From Closterium sp. NIES-65 (Eukaryota; Streptophyta; Zygnematophyceae; Desmidiales; Closteriaceae), in assembly GCA_948144175.1 (NCBI GenBank), contig CANXME010002679.1, positions 62,001 through 126,000 of the forward strand: 64,000 bases of DNA, in the 5' to 3' direction. The notes under the pieces are model-generated. The model was given only the letters and a program-made list of their open reading frames with translations, had not been told where the DNA came from and did no database searches. A program made the position numbers and the translations under genes. This document shows, in pieces, positions 11,368-23,068 of the stretch. How positions within the stretch are numbered: position 1 is the first letter of the stretch; the number at the start of each line of letters is the position of its first letter.

Positions 11368-12461
11368 TGTTGGTGTAAGGGCCTAATAAACTCAAGCTAT
11401 TAAGACTTTATCACACTTAAAACCTCTCCTCGGGGTCACCTCCAAGGGTCCTTGGGTGCCTGGTACAAGACCAGCCCCTATCCTCGGGTCCGAGTTTGTA
11501 GAGAGAGGGATCAAGAGGGACTTAGTCAAAACAGCAAGAGTACCTTGAACGTCGCGCAGCGTATCGTGCAGACCGTCGATCGGATTAAGCTGAGAATTTC
11601 CTATATCGAAGCTCACTCTAAGAGCTTTAAAATAAGCCAAGTTGCCTCGCGAAAAGTTCTGCCATTACGAAGTTATGGCTCGGACAGCGTTAGCCTAGCG
11701 TTGGAGTGCTAGCGTACTAGCGTTGACTCGGGTAGCATTCCGCCGTCGCACCGCGTAGAAAAGAAATTCCAGCAAGGAAGGAATTCGCTTGAATCAATTT
11801 CACTATATTCAGGTACAAACAGAGAAGGAATAAATAGCTCTAGCTAGCAAGGACCTTGGGAATCAACCTGGGAACAACCAGGGATGATCCCAAATAATTC
11901 CAAGCAACAGAACCAACCTGGCTGGACAAAATAGCAGGTGATAGGTTGGTGAACAACCTCTGGTTCTGTTTTTCCAACCTGGGAAAACAACAACCAGGTT
12001 CAGGTCCTAAAAAACAGAACCTGTTTTGTCTTTGCCCAACCAGCCAAATGCTGGTTCCGCTGGTTTCCCCTGGCCCTGTAGCATGCAGATACAGACAAAC
12101 AACATCCAACCTTCACCTAAATTGTACCCCTATAGTGCCTGCCCTGCTACACTATAGTCAACCAAACAAAACAGTACAATTTCGAGTTGGATAGAACTGA
12201 ATCTGCGCAATCAAGTAAGCCGAACCGCAAAGCTTCCATCTTGGGTTCCTTTGCGAGCTCGTCCTTTCTGCTTGTACTGTTCATAGCGCGTACAATGTTA
12301 TGCCGAAGCGCACATTGTGCGAGTACCTGCAAATGCTTCAAGCGAAAATTGCGAAAGCAAACAAACACACAAACATACCATTCACACGCAAATGCATTCG
12401 CACACGCATACTCGTACAAACAGACGGCAGGATGTCGTGCAATGTGAATTTGCACCCAACA
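11368..12461 (-). repeat. 5' LTR of A1
   Basis: The LTR is 1,094 bp and lies directly upstream, on the minus strand, of the primer-binding site and the ATG at 11321. It should hold the promoter. I did not identify a convincing TATA box in it. Confidence 0.95.
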
Positions 12462-12920
12462 TGTTTGTACCTGAATATAGTCAAATTGATTCAAGCGAAT
12501 TCCTCCCTTCCTGGAATTTCGTTTGTACGCGGTGCGACGGCGGAATGCTACCCGAGTCAACGCTAGTACGCTAGCACTCCAATGCTAGGCAAACGCTGTC
12601 CGAGCCATAACTTCGTAATGGCAGAACTTTTCGCGAAGCAACTTGGTTCATTTTAAAGCTCTTGGAGAGAGCTTCGATATAGGAAATTCTCAGCTTAATC
12701 CGATCTACGGTCTGCACGATACGCTGCGCGACGTTCAAGGTACTCTTGCTGTTTTGACTAAGTCCCTCTTGATCCCTCTCTCTACAAACTCGGACCCGAG
12801 GATAGGGGCTGGTCTTGTACCAGGCACCCAAGGACCCTTGGAGGTGACCCCGAGGAGAGGTTTTAAGTTTGATAAAGTCTTAATAGCTTGAGTTTATTAG
12901 GCCCTTACACCAACAGAGCT

Positions 12921-15900
12921 CGTGGACACTCGAGTGGGTGCGGACAAAGATTTTGAAGGAGGAATTCCGTCGCCGCCAACTGAGGGGTGGAGACGACGGC
13001 AGCAGCGGCTACGGTATGCAAGGGAGCCGACATGGCAGAGGACGTGGCTTCGGTGGTGCTGGACGCGGTGCAAAGAAAGACGACGACTCCGACGACCAAC
13101 AAGGAGGTACCGGTTGGGGTCGCGGTGCGAAATCTGGACGTTGGGGCAAGTCGGGTGCTGGTGGCAAAATGAAAGGGAGTTGCTGGTATTGTGAGAAGGA
13201 AGGGCACACCTGGTTTTTGTGCTATAAGAAACCTGATGGATGGACCCCCCAGAATCGTCACTAGGATGGCGGCGCGCGGAGGAACCAGAAAAACAGCGCC
13301 AACATGGTCGCTGATTCGTCCGACAACAACCCGAAGGGCAACGGCGGTGCGGAGAAGAAGAAGGAGCGCACCGCGGGCCAATTCTTCCATGTGGGAGACA
13401 AGGGGGAGCAAGGAGACGCATCTGCTAAGGTTGGAGCAGAGCTGCATCCCCTGGACTATTGGGTGTTGGACACAGGCGCTGCTTGGACAATGACTCCGCG
13501 CAAGGACCTGCTGGACGACGTACGCGCTGCACCGATTAACGAGGTGTGCTCTGCCTCTGGACACATGTTGAAGGTGGCTGGTGCGGGACGAGCTGCGTTT
13601 AAGGGAGCAGATGGCAAGCCGGTGGTGCTGCACGACGTTCTCCTCGTCCCCGACCTGAAGGCCAACCTTATCTCCCTCCGTATGCTTGGCAAGGCTGGGG
13701 TGAACACCAACACAGATGGGGCTCGTACTTATAAGGGGAAGCTGGGCAATCGGGTGCTTTGAGATTTGCACGAGAGCAAGGACGTGTACAGATCTATGTG
13801 GCAGCTGCCGGCGCTGGCATGGCACGGTGGGGGGCAGGCTGGAGAGGGGTCTGCATCCCAGGGGGAGTGCAATGCCGTTGGAGGGGTTGGTGTGAAAGTG
13901 TCGGCCAGATCTGGGGAGACGGATTGGGCAACGGCACACAGACGCTTGGGGCATGTGGCAATGCCCTTGTTGAAGCTGTTGGAGAAAGATGGAGCCGTTA
14001 AGGGTCTGAAGCTGAACGGACAAGCACCCGATGATAACTGTGAAATTTGCCTCCTTTCAAAGTTCACCTGTTTCCCCTTCCATAGTGTGGCTGGCAGGAG
14101 CGAAAAGCCGTTGGAGCTGGTCCACATGGACTTGGTGGGGCCGCTGTCAGTGCAAGGGCACAAGGGGGAGCGGTACTTCCTAACCATAGTGGATGACTGG
14201 AGCAGGCTAATGTGGGCGTATCCGCTGAAGCAGAAAGATCACACCGCCTCCACGATTCGGGATCATTGGCTGCCGTTCGTGGAGAAGCAAGCGGACTGTG
14301 TGGTGAAGCGGATAAGGACAGATCGGGGTGGAGAGTTCCTTGGAGCTGAGATGACGGCCTGGCTCAAGAAGCAGGGCACCCAGAGGGAGATGACCACGGC
14401 TTACACCCCACAGTCTAACGGTGTAGCAGAACGGGCGAACCGGACAATTCTGGAGACAGCTAGGGCGCTGCTCATAGAATCTGGGCTGGGCAACTTGATG
14501 TGGCCCCATGCTGTTCGGCACGCTACCGTCGCTAGGAACAGGGTATTTACAAAGGTTGGGGATGACCCGTGGGTGCCGTTGGAGAGGTGGCTTGGGAGGA
14601 AGCCGCCGGTGGACATGCTGAGGGTGTTCGGTTGCATGGCAGTCGCCCACGTCACCAAGACCTACCGCAGTAAGTTGGGGGCGAGTGCAATCTGGTGTGT
14701 GCATTTGGGGCTGGCTGCTGAGAGCAAGGGATGGCTGCTGTGGGAACCTTCCAAGGGTGTGTTGTTTGACAGCAGGGATGTGAAGTTTGTTGAGGGCATG
14801 ATGTATGGGAGCTGGGAGAAACAGCCGGAGGCCAGGGTGTCCCAGCAAATGGAGCAGATCACCATGCAGCTGGACGTGACTCCTAGTGTGTGGGAGGAGG
14901 GAGAGGAGGCAGCTGCAGAGGGTGGTGATGGAAAGAAAGTACAGGAGGCACCTCCTGGTGGAGAAAATGATGTGGAGACTAGCACTAGTGGAGCTGCTGG
15001 ATCTGAGTGGGGAGAGCAGCAGCAAGGGAAAACTAAGAAGCCAAAAGGTGTCGTTATGAAGGGATGGGAGACACCCGTCAACAGGCCAGGACGTATTCGT
15101 ATAGCTACTAAGAAGCTGACTGGAGAAGCTGATATAGCAGAGCAGCAGCTTGGGACCGAGGAGGCATTGTTGATTGTACCGCATGGCTATGACCCGGATG
15201 AGGAGGATGAACCTGCGTACTGTTTTCTTGCCCCTGCACCAGAGGAACCAGCTAGCATGGAGGAGGCATTAGCTGGACCAAATAGGGACAAATGGCTGGC
15301 TTCTAGGGATGCTGAGTACCAGAGCCTGCTGGAGAATGGGACTTGGGAACTAGTGGTGCTGCCTGAGGGAAAGAAAGCGGTACAATGCAAGTGGGAGCTA
15401 AGGATCAAGACAGACGACAAGAGGCAGGTCACCATCTACAAGAATGCAGCCGTTAGTGGGAAGTTCATTATCCAGATGGACATATCAACGGCATTCCTCA
15501 ACGGGATTTTAGAAGAGGAGGTGTTTATGACGCAGCCGCATGGGTATGAGGATGGTACAGGCAGGGTGTGCAAGCTGAAAAAGTCCATCTACGGCTTGAA
15601 GCAGGCGCCACGCTGCTGGTACCAGAAGCTGGCAGCTGTTTTAGAGGAGATGGGATTCAGGACCAGCAGCTGTGATGAGAGCCTCTTTCTCAAGGGGGAG
15701 GGGGAGAAGCTGGTGTTGTTTCTGGTCTACGTGGACGACATTCTTCTCTTCAGCAGCAGCATGAAGGAGATCCAGAAAGTGCAGCAGCAGCTGATGAAAA
15801 ACTTCAAGTGCAAGAACCTTGGGGAGGTAAAATACTACCTCGGGATGCACGTAGAGAGGGATCCAGATCACAGGTGGTTGAAACTGCACCAGGAGAAGTT

Positions 15901-16730
15901 CATCAAGGAGCTGGGGGAGAAGTATGGGATTGAGAATGAGCGCAAAGTTGCAACTCCCCTGCCAGCAGAATTCAAGCTTGTAAAGGCTGCAGAGGATGAA
16001 GGGGTTGAAGCTGAGGAGCAGCAGCAAATCCAGTCCTTGGTGGGCAGCCTCTTGTATGCAGCTGTTCACACGAGGCCTGACATCTCTTTCTCGGTTGGGC
16101 AGCTGGTTAGGGTGGTGCAGAATCCATCAGAGGAGCAGGTGGATGCAGCTGAGCGTGTGGTGAAGTATCTGAACTCCCACCCAAGCATTGGAGTTCAATA
16201 CTCCGCATCTGCACAGGTGAAGCAGAAAGGGGTTGAGGTGCTGAAACAGAAGGGGGAGAGGCTTGGAGAAGGCAAGCTCTTTCTCAATTGCTTTACCGAT
16301 GCTACGTGGGTCTCTGAGAGGGAGGATACATCTGCGTAGTAGGGGGAGGACCTGTTAGTTGGAGGTCCAAGAAGCAGACGGAGACAGCACTCTCTTCCGT
16401 GGAATCAGAGTACATGGCAATGTTCCACGGGGTGAAGTAGGTGATTTGGCTGGGGAGGTTGTTAGAGGAGATTGGTCAGCAGCAGAAGGTTGCTACGCCG
16501 CAATTTTGTGATAGCAAGGGGGCTCTTGGGATGGCCAGGAACGCTGTGCTTCATGGGCTGAACAAGCACATGCATATCAAGTAGCACTGGCTGCGTAAGG
16601 AAGTGAAAGGGGGACCGTGAATCCGATCTACATCAAGACTCACCACCAGCCAGTAGACTTTCTCACAGAGAAGCTTGCAGATGAGCCTCATTGGCGTTGT
16701 GTGCGCATGAGTGTTATAAGCATGAACTAG
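12921..16730 (+). pseudogene. A-outer Gag-Pol, remainder: decayed
   Basis: This continues the frame of 4318-4960. Recognisable in order: the CCHC knuckle (about 13179-13220), protease D-T-G-A (near 13470), GAG-pre-integrase, integrase with its D, D and E motifs, RT with Y-V-D-D near 15,730, and RNase H. Damage seen: TAG at 13262-13264 (Gln in the young copies), TGA at 13760-13762 (Trp in the young copies), a 102-bp in-frame deletion in RT at 15443/15444, a deletion of about 20 bp in RNase H near 16,310 that shifts frame, and further stops (TAG in G-V-K near 16437 and in I-K near 16582). It is certainly non-functional. Confidence 0.95.
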
Positions 16731-17305
16731 CATGGAATGACGGAAATGCAGCCAGCAGGCTGAGGGGGAGTGTGTTGGGTGCAAATTCACATTGCACGAC
16801 ATCCTGCCGTCTGTTTGTATGAGTATGCGTGTGCGAATGCATTTGGGTGTGAATGGAATGTTCGTGTGTTTGTTTGCTTTCGCAATTTTCGCTTGAAGCA
16901 TTTGTAGGTACTCGCGCATTATGCGCTTCGGCACAACATTGTACGCGCTATGTACAGTACAAGCAGAAAGGATGAGGTCGCAAAGGAACCCAAGATGGAA
17001 GCTTTGCGGTTCGGTTGAATTGATTGTGCAGATTCAGTTCTATCCAACTTGAAATTGTACTGTTTTGTTTGGTTGACTATAGTGTAGCAGGGCAGGCACT
17101 ATAGGGGTACAATTTAGGTGAAGTTTGGATGTTGTTTGTCTGTATCTGCATGCTACAGGGCCAGGGGAAACCAGCGGAACCAGCTTTTGGCTGGTTGGGC
17201 AAAGACGAAACAGGTTCTGCTTTTAGGACCTGAACCTGGTTGTTGTTTTCCCAGGTTGGAAAAACAGAACCAGAGGTTGTTTACCAACCTACTACCTGCT
17301 GTTTT

Positions 17306-18399
17306 TGTTGGTGTAAGGGCCTAATAAACTCAAGCTATTAAGACTTTATCACACTTAAAACCTCTCCTCGGGGTCACCTCCAAGGGTCCTTGGGTGCCTG
17401 GTACAAGACCAGCCCCTATCCTCGGGTCCGAGTTTGTAGAGAGAGGGATCAAGAGGGACTTAGTCAAAAACAGCAAGAGTACCTTGAACGTCGCGCAGCG
17501 TATCGTGCAGACCGTCGATCGGATTAAGCTGAGAATTTCCTATATCGAAGCTCACTCTAAGAGCTTTAAAATAAGCCAAGTTGCCTCGCGAAAAGTTCTG
17601 CCATTACGAAGTTATGGCTCGGACAGCGTTAGCCTAGCGTTGGAGTGCTAGCGTACTAGCGTTGACTCGGGTAGCATTCCGCCGTCGCACCGCGTAGACA
17701 AAAAATTCCAGCAAGGAAGGAATTCGCTTGAATCAATTTCACTATATTCAGGTACAAACAGAGAAGGAATAAATAGCTCTAGCTAGCAAGGACCTTGGGA
17801 ATCAACCTGGGAACAACCAGGGATGATCCCAAATAATTCCAAGCAACAGAACCAACATGGCTGGACAAAATAGCAGGTGATAGGTTGGTGAACAACCTCT
17901 GGTTCTGTTTTTCCAACCTGGGAAAACAACAACCAGGTTCAGGTCCTAAAAACAGAACCTGTTTTGTCTTTGCCCAACCAGCCAAATGCTGGTTCCGCTG
18001 GTTTCCCCTGGCCCTGTAGCATGCAGATACAGACAAACAACATCCAACCTTCACCTAAATTGTACCCCTATAGTGCCTGCCCTGCTACACTATAGTCAAC
18101 CAAACAAAACAGTACAATTTCGAGTTGGATAGAACTGAATCTGCGCAATCAAGTAAGCCGAACCGCAAAGCTTCCATCTTGGGTTCCTTTGCGAGCTCGT
18201 CCTTTCTGCTTGTACTGTTCATAGCGCGTACAATGTTATGCCGAAGCGCACATTTTGCGAGTACCTGCAAATGCTTCAAGCGAAAATTGCGAAAGCAAAC
18301 AAACACACAAACATACCATTCACACGCAAATGCATTCGCACACGCATACTCGTACAAACAGACGGCAGGATGTCGTGCAATGTGAATTTGCACCCAACA
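17306..18399 (-). repeat. 3' LTR of A2
   Basis: A 1,094-bp LTR on the minus strand, bounded by TGTTGG/CCAACA termini and the polypurine tract at about 18400-18414. Confidence 0.95.
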
Positions 18400-18441
18400 C
18401 ACTCCCCCTCAGCCTGCCGGCTGCATCCCCATCATTCCATA

Positions 18442-21400
18442 CTAGTTCATGCTCATTCCACTCATGCGCACACAACGCCAATGAGACTCATCCGCAAGCC
18501 TCTTGGTGAGGAAGTCCGCTGGCTGCTGGTGAGTCTTGATGTAGATCGGATTCACCGTCCCCCTCTTCACCTCCTTACGCAGCCAGTGCCACTTGATACG
18601 CATGTGCTTGTTCAGCCCATGAAGCACAGCGTTCCTGGCCATCCCAAGAGCCCCCTTGCTATCACAAAACAGCGGCGTAGCAACCTTCTGCTCCTGGCCA
18701 ATCTCCTCTAACAACCTCCTCAGCCAAATCACCTCCTTCACCCCATGGAACATCGCCATGTACTCTGACTCCACGGAAGAGAGTGCTGTCTCCGTCTGCT
18801 TCTTTGACCTCCAACTAACCGGTCCTCCCCCAACTACGCAGATGTATCCTCCCACAGATGAGGAATCCTCCTTCTCAGAGGCCCACGTAGCATCAGTAAA
18901 GCAAGTGAGAAAAAGCTTGCCTTCTCCAAGCCTCTCCCCCTTCTCTTTCAGCACCTCAACCCCTTTCTGCTTCACCTGTGCAGATGCGGAGTATTGAACT
19001 CCAATGCTTGGGTGAGAGTTCAGATACTTCACCACACGCTCAGCTGCATCCACCTGCTCCTCTGATGGATTCTGCACTACCCTAGCCAGCTGCCCAACCG
19101 AGAAAGAGATGTCGGGTCTCGTGTGAACTGCTGCATACAAGAGGCTGCCCACCAAGGACTGAAATTGCTGCTGCTCCTCGGCTTCAACCCCTTCATCCTC
19201 TGCAGCTTTCACAAGCCTGAATTCTGCTGGCAGGGGAGTTGCAACCTTGCGCTCATTCTCAATTCCGTACTTCTCCCCAAGCTCCTTGATGAACTTCTCC
19301 TGGTGCAGCTTCAACCACCTGTGATCCAGATCCCTCTCCACGTGCATCCCGAGGTAGTACTTTACCTCCCCAAGGTTCTTGCACTTGAAGTTCTCCATCA
19401 GCTGCTGCTGCACCTTCTGGACCTCCTTCATGCTGCTGCTAAAGAGAAGAATGTCGTCCACATAGACCAGAAACAGCACCAGCTTCTCCCCCTCCCCCTT
19501 GAGAAAGAGGCTCTCATCACAGCTGCTGGTCCTGAATCCCATCTCCTCTAAAACAGCTGCCAACTTCTGGTACCAGCAGCGTGGCGCCTGCTTCAAGCCG
19601 TAGATGGACTTTTTCAGCTTGCACACCCTGCCCGTACCATCCTCATACCCAGGTGGCTGCGTCATGAACACCTCCTCCTCTAAAATCCCGTTGAGAAATG
19701 CCGTTGATATGTCCATCTGGATAATGAACTTCCCACTAACGGCTGCATCTGCCAACAAGACACGAAGGGTAGGGGGTTTGGCAGTGGGAGCAAAGATCTC
19801 ATTGAAGTCCCGCTTCTCCTTCTGCATAAACCCCTTAGCCACCAACCTACTCTTGTAGATGGTGACCTGCCCCTTGTCGTCAGTCTTGATCCTTAGCACC
19901 CACTTGCATTGTACCGCTTTCTTTCCCTCAGGCAGCACCACTAGTTCCCAAGTCCCATTCTCCAGCAGGCTCTGGTACTCAGCATCCCTGGAAGCTAGCC
20001 ATTTGTCCCTATCTGGTCCAGCTAATGCCTCCTCCATGCTAGCTGGTTCCTCTGGTGCAGGGGCAAGAAAACAGTACGCAGGTTGATCCTCCTCATCCGG
20101 GTCATAGCCATGCGGTAGAATCAGCAATGCCTCCTCGGTCCCAAGCTGCTGCTCCGCTACATCAGCTCCTGCAGTCAGCTTCTTAGTAGCCATACGGGTA
20201 CGTCCTGGCCTGGAGACGGGTGTCTCCCATCCCTTCATAATAACACCCTTCGGCTTCTTAGTTTTCCCCTGCTGCTGCTCTCCTCCCTCGGATCCAGCAG
20301 CTCCACTAGTGCTACCGCTAATCTCCACACCATCACCTCCACCAGCAGGTGCCTCCTGCACCTTCTCTTTATCACCACCCTCTGCAGCTGCCTCCTCTCC
20401 CTCCTCCCACACACTAGGAGTCAGGTCCAGCTGCATGGTAATCTGCTCCATCTGCTGGGACACCCTGGCCTCCGGCTGTTTCTCCCAGCTCCCATACATC
20501 ATGCCCTCAACAAACTTCACATCCCTGCTGTCAAACAACACACCCTTGGAAGGCTCCCACAGCAGCCATCCCTTGCTCTCAGCAGCCAGCCCCAAATGCA
20601 CACACCAGATTGCACTCGCCCCCAACTTACTGCGGTAGGTCTTGGGAACGTGGGCGACTGCCATGCAACCGAACACCCTCAGCATGTCCACCGGCGGCTT
20701 CCTCCCAAGCCACCTCTCCAACGGCACCCACGAGTCATCCCCAACCTTTGTGAGTACCCTGTTCCTAGCGACGGTAGCGTGCCGAACAGCATGGGGCCAC
20801 ATGGAGTTGCCCAGCCCAGATTCTATGAGCAGCGCCCTAGCTGTCTCCAGAATTGTCCGGTTCGCCCGTTCTGCTACACCGTTAGACTGTGGGGTGTAAG
20901 CCGTGGTCAGCTCCCTCTGGATGCCCTGCTTCTTGAGCCAGGCCGTCATGTCAGTTCCAAGGAACTCACCACCCCGATCTGTCCTAATCCGCTTCACCAC
21001 ACACTCCGCTTGCTTCTCCACGAACGGCAGCCAATCGTCCCGAATCGTGGAGGCGGCGTGATCTTTCTGCTTCAGCGGATACGCCCACATTAGCCTGCTC
21101 CAGTCATCCACTATGGTTAGGAAGTACCGCTCCCCCTTGTGCCCTTGCACCGGCAGCGGCCCCACCAAGTCCATGTGGACCAGCTCCAACGGCTTTTTGC
21201 TCCTGCCAGCCACACTATGGAAGGGGAAACGGGTGAACTTTGAAAGGAGGCAAATTTCACAGTTATCATCGGGTGGTTGTCCGTTCAGCTTTAAGCCCTT
21301 AACGGCTCCATCCTTCTCCAGCTGCTTCAGCAAAGGCATTGCCACATGCCCCAAACGTCGGTGTGCAGTTGCCCAATCTGTCTCCCCAGATCTGGCCGAC

Positions 21401-23022
21401 ACTTTCACACCAACCCCTCCAACGGCGTTGCACTCCCCCTGGGATGCAGACCCCTCTCCAGCCTGCCCCCCACCGTGCCACGCCAGCGCCGGCAGCTGCC
21501 ACATAGATCTGTACACGTCCTTGCTCTCGTGCAGATCCCAAAGCACCCGATTGCCCAGCTTCCCCTTATAAGTGCGAGCCCCATCCGTGTTGGTGTTCAC
21601 CCCCGCCTTGCCAAGCTTACGGAGGGAGATGAGGTTGGCCTTCAGGTCGGGGACGAGGAGAACGTCGTGCAGCACCACCGGCTTGCCATCCGCTCCCTTA
21701 AATGCAGCTCGTCCCGCACCAGCCACCTTCAACATGTGTCCAGAGGCAGAGCACACCTCATTAATCGGTGCAGCGCGTACGTCGTCCAGCAGGTCCTTGC
21801 GCGGCGTCATTGTCCAAGCAGCGCCTGTGTCCAACACCCAATAGTCCAGGGGGTGCAGCTCTGCTCCAGCCTTAGCAGATGCGTCTCCTTGCTCCCCCTT
21901 GTCTCCCATATGGAAGAATTGGCCTGCGGTGCGCTCCTTCTTCTTCTCCGCACCGCCGTTGCCCTTCGGGTTGTTGTCGGACGAATCAGCGACCATGTTG
22001 GCGCCGTTTTTCTGGTTCCTCCGCGCGCCGCCATCCTGGTGACGATTCTGGGGGGTCCATCCATCGGGTTTCTTATAGCACAAAAACCAGGGGTGCCCTT
22101 CCTTCTCACAATACCAGCAACTCCCTTTCATTTTGCCACCAGCACCCGACTTGCCCCCACGTCCAGATTTCGCACCGCGACCCCAACCGGTACCTCCTTG
22201 TTGGTCGTTGGAGTCGTCGTCTTTCTTTGCACCGCGTCCAGCACCACCGAAGCCACGTCCTTTGCCACGTCGGCTCCCTTGCATCCCGTAGCCGCTGCTG
22301 CCGTCGTCTCCACCCCTCAGTTGGCGGCGACGGAAGTCCTCCTCCAGAATCTTCGTCCGCACCCACTCGAGCGTCCACGAGCTCTGGTTCTGCGGCAGGC
22401 TCAATCCGCTCGTGAATTGAAGCCACGATTCCGGCAGCAGCGAGAGCATCTTCAGGCACTTGGTCTGCTCTGGGTAGGTGATTCCCGCGATCGCCAACTT
22501 CGCGTAGAGGTCGCGCAATTTGTCCAGGACAGGTTGCACTGGCTCTCCCTCGCTCAGGCGCAACGCGGACAGCTCCCTCTCCAGCATCAATGTTGCAACA
22601 ACAGAGGTCGGGGCGTGCAGCTCCTTCAACACGGTCCACGCCTTCGGACCGCACTCAACCTCCGGCAGCAGGTGCATGACGTGGTGACGCTGGTTCAGCT
22701 CCAAACTCTGCGACATCAAGTAGTAGCCAGCCGAGGCGCGCTCGTCCCAATCTTCCTGAAGGGCGGGGTCACTCGGTCTAGGCTCCTCCCCAATCATTAG
22801 TTTCAGCAATCCGATTTGACGGAAATAAAGTTGCATTTTCCAGGCCCAATCATCATAGCCCTCACCATTGAACTTCTCGACGGTGAAGTTTTTCAGCACC
22901 TCCTTGATCAGCGAGCCCTGGCTTGTTCGCGCTCCCCTTGGCGCAGAAACACCAGAATCTTGGCTGCCGCTACGATCTTGGGCTGAAGATTCACCAGCTA
23001 CCGCCGAGGTGTTGCCCGCCAT
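18442..23022 (-). CDS. Family A Gag-Pol polyprotein (copia), intact, 1,526 residues
   Basis: An uninterrupted ORF from ATG at 23022 has the same domain order and catalytic residues as the A1 protein: CCHC near 302, protease D398, integrase D618/D682/E718, RT Y-V-D-D near 1187, RNase H D1377/E1418/D1454. It differs from A1 by scattered substitutions (for example Ile for Thr in L-A-(I/T)-A-G, and G-T-D-M for G-A-E-M after the second integrase Asp). In gag it groups with A3; in the integrase region it groups with A3 and A4. It is potentially autonomous. Confidence 0.97.
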   Translation of the reverse strand: MAGNTSAVAGESSAQDRSGSQDSGVSAPRGARTSQGSLIKEVLKNFTVEKFNGEGYDDWAWKMQLYFRQIGLLKLMIGEEPRPSDPALQEDWDERASAGYYLMSQSLELNQRHHVMHLLPEVECGPKAWTVLKELHAPTSVVATLMLERELSALRLSEGEPVQPVLDKLRDLYAKLAIAGITYPEQTKCLKMLSLLPESWLQFTSGLSLPQNQSSWTLEWVRTKILEEDFRRRQLRGGDDGSSGYGMQGSRRGKGRGFGGAGRGAKKDDDSNDQQGGTGWGRGAKSGRGGKSGAGGKMKGSCWYCEKEGHPWFLCYKKPDGWTPQNRHQDGGARRNQKNGANMVADSSDNNPKGNGGAEKKKERTAGQFFHMGDKGEQGDASAKAGAELHPLDYWVLDTGAAWTMTPRKDLLDDVRAAPINEVCSASGHMLKVAGAGRAAFKGADGKPVVLHDVLLVPDLKANLISLRKLGKAGVNTNTDGARTYKGKLGNRVLWDLHESKDVYRSMWQLPALAWHGGGQAGEGSASQGECNAVGGVGVKVSARSGETDWATAHRRLGHVAMPLLKQLEKDGAVKGLKLNGQPPDDNCEICLLSKFTRFPFHSVAGRSKKPLELVHMDLVGPLPVQGHKGERYFLTIVDDWSRLMWAYPLKQKDHAASTIRDDWLPFVEKQAECVVKRIRTDRGGEFLGTDMTAWLKKQGIQRELTTAYTPQSNGVAERANRTILETARALLIESGLGNSMWPHAVRHATVARNRVLTKVGDDSWVPLERWLGRKPPVDMLRVFGCMAVAHVPKTYRSKLGASAIWCVHLGLAAESKGWLLWEPSKGVLFDSRDVKFVEGMMYGSWEKQPEARVSQQMEQITMQLDLTPSVWEEGEEAAAEGGDKEKVQEAPAGGGDGVEISGSTSGAAGSEGGEQQQGKTKKPKGVIMKGWETPVSRPGRTRMATKKLTAGADVAEQQLGTEEALLILPHGYDPDEEDQPAYCFLAPAPEEPASMEEALAGPDRDKWLASRDAEYQSLLENGTWELVVLPEGKKAVQCKWVLRIKTDDKGQVTIYKSRLVAKGFMQKEKRDFNEIFAPTAKPPTLRVLLADAAVSGKFIIQMDISTAFLNGILEEEVFMTQPPGYEDGTGRVCKLKKSIYGLKQAPRCWYQKLAAVLEEMGFRTSSCDESLFLKGEGEKLVLFLVYVDDILLFSSSMKEVQKVQQQLMENFKCKNLGEVKYYLGMHVERDLDHRWLKLHQEKFIKELGEKYGIENERKVATPLPAEFRLVKAAEDEGVEAEEQQQFQSLVGSLLYAAVHTRPDISFSVGQLARVVQNPSEEQVDAAERVVKYLNSHPSIGVQYSASAQVKQKGVEVLKEKGERLGEGKLFLTCFTDATWASEKEDSSSVGGYICVVGGGPVSWRSKKQTETALSSVESEYMAMFHGVKEVIWLRRLLEEIGQEQKVATPLFCDSKGALGMARNAVLHGLNKHMRIKWHWLRKEVKRGTVNPIYIKTHQQPADFLTKRLADESHWRCVRMSGMSMN

Positions 23023-23068
23023 AGCTACCTATAACGAGGATCACTATAACGCAGCTCTGATACCAGCT

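Larger units (their letters stand above)
5605..12461 (-). mobile_element. A1: young full-length family A copia element
   Basis: A complete element of 6,857 bp lies on the minus strand, with TSD TGTTT at 5600-5604 and 12462-12466. The left copy (5605-6698) is the 3' LTR and the right copy (11368-12461) is the 5' LTR, both 1,094 bp. I found a single mismatch between them (T at 6620 against C at the matching site near 12383). The primer-binding site (complement GCTCTGATACCAG, about 11354-11366) and polypurine tract (complement CACTCCCCCTCAGCC, about 6699-6713) are intact. The ORF is unbroken. It is inserted inside an A-family solo LTR. Confidence 0.97.
4961..12915 (+). mobile_element. Solo family A LTR inserted in A-outer gag (itself interrupted)
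   Basis: A lone LTR reads TGTTGGG at 4961 to CCAACA at 12915, with perfect 5-bp duplications GAGCT at 4956-4960 and 12916-12920. Its two pieces are 4961-5604 (644 bp) and 12467-12915 (449 bp). They sum to 1,093 bp, exactly one LTR. No internal region of its own is present, so it is a solo LTR, which normally arises by LTR-LTR recombination. Element A1 sits between the pieces. Confidence 0.95.
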
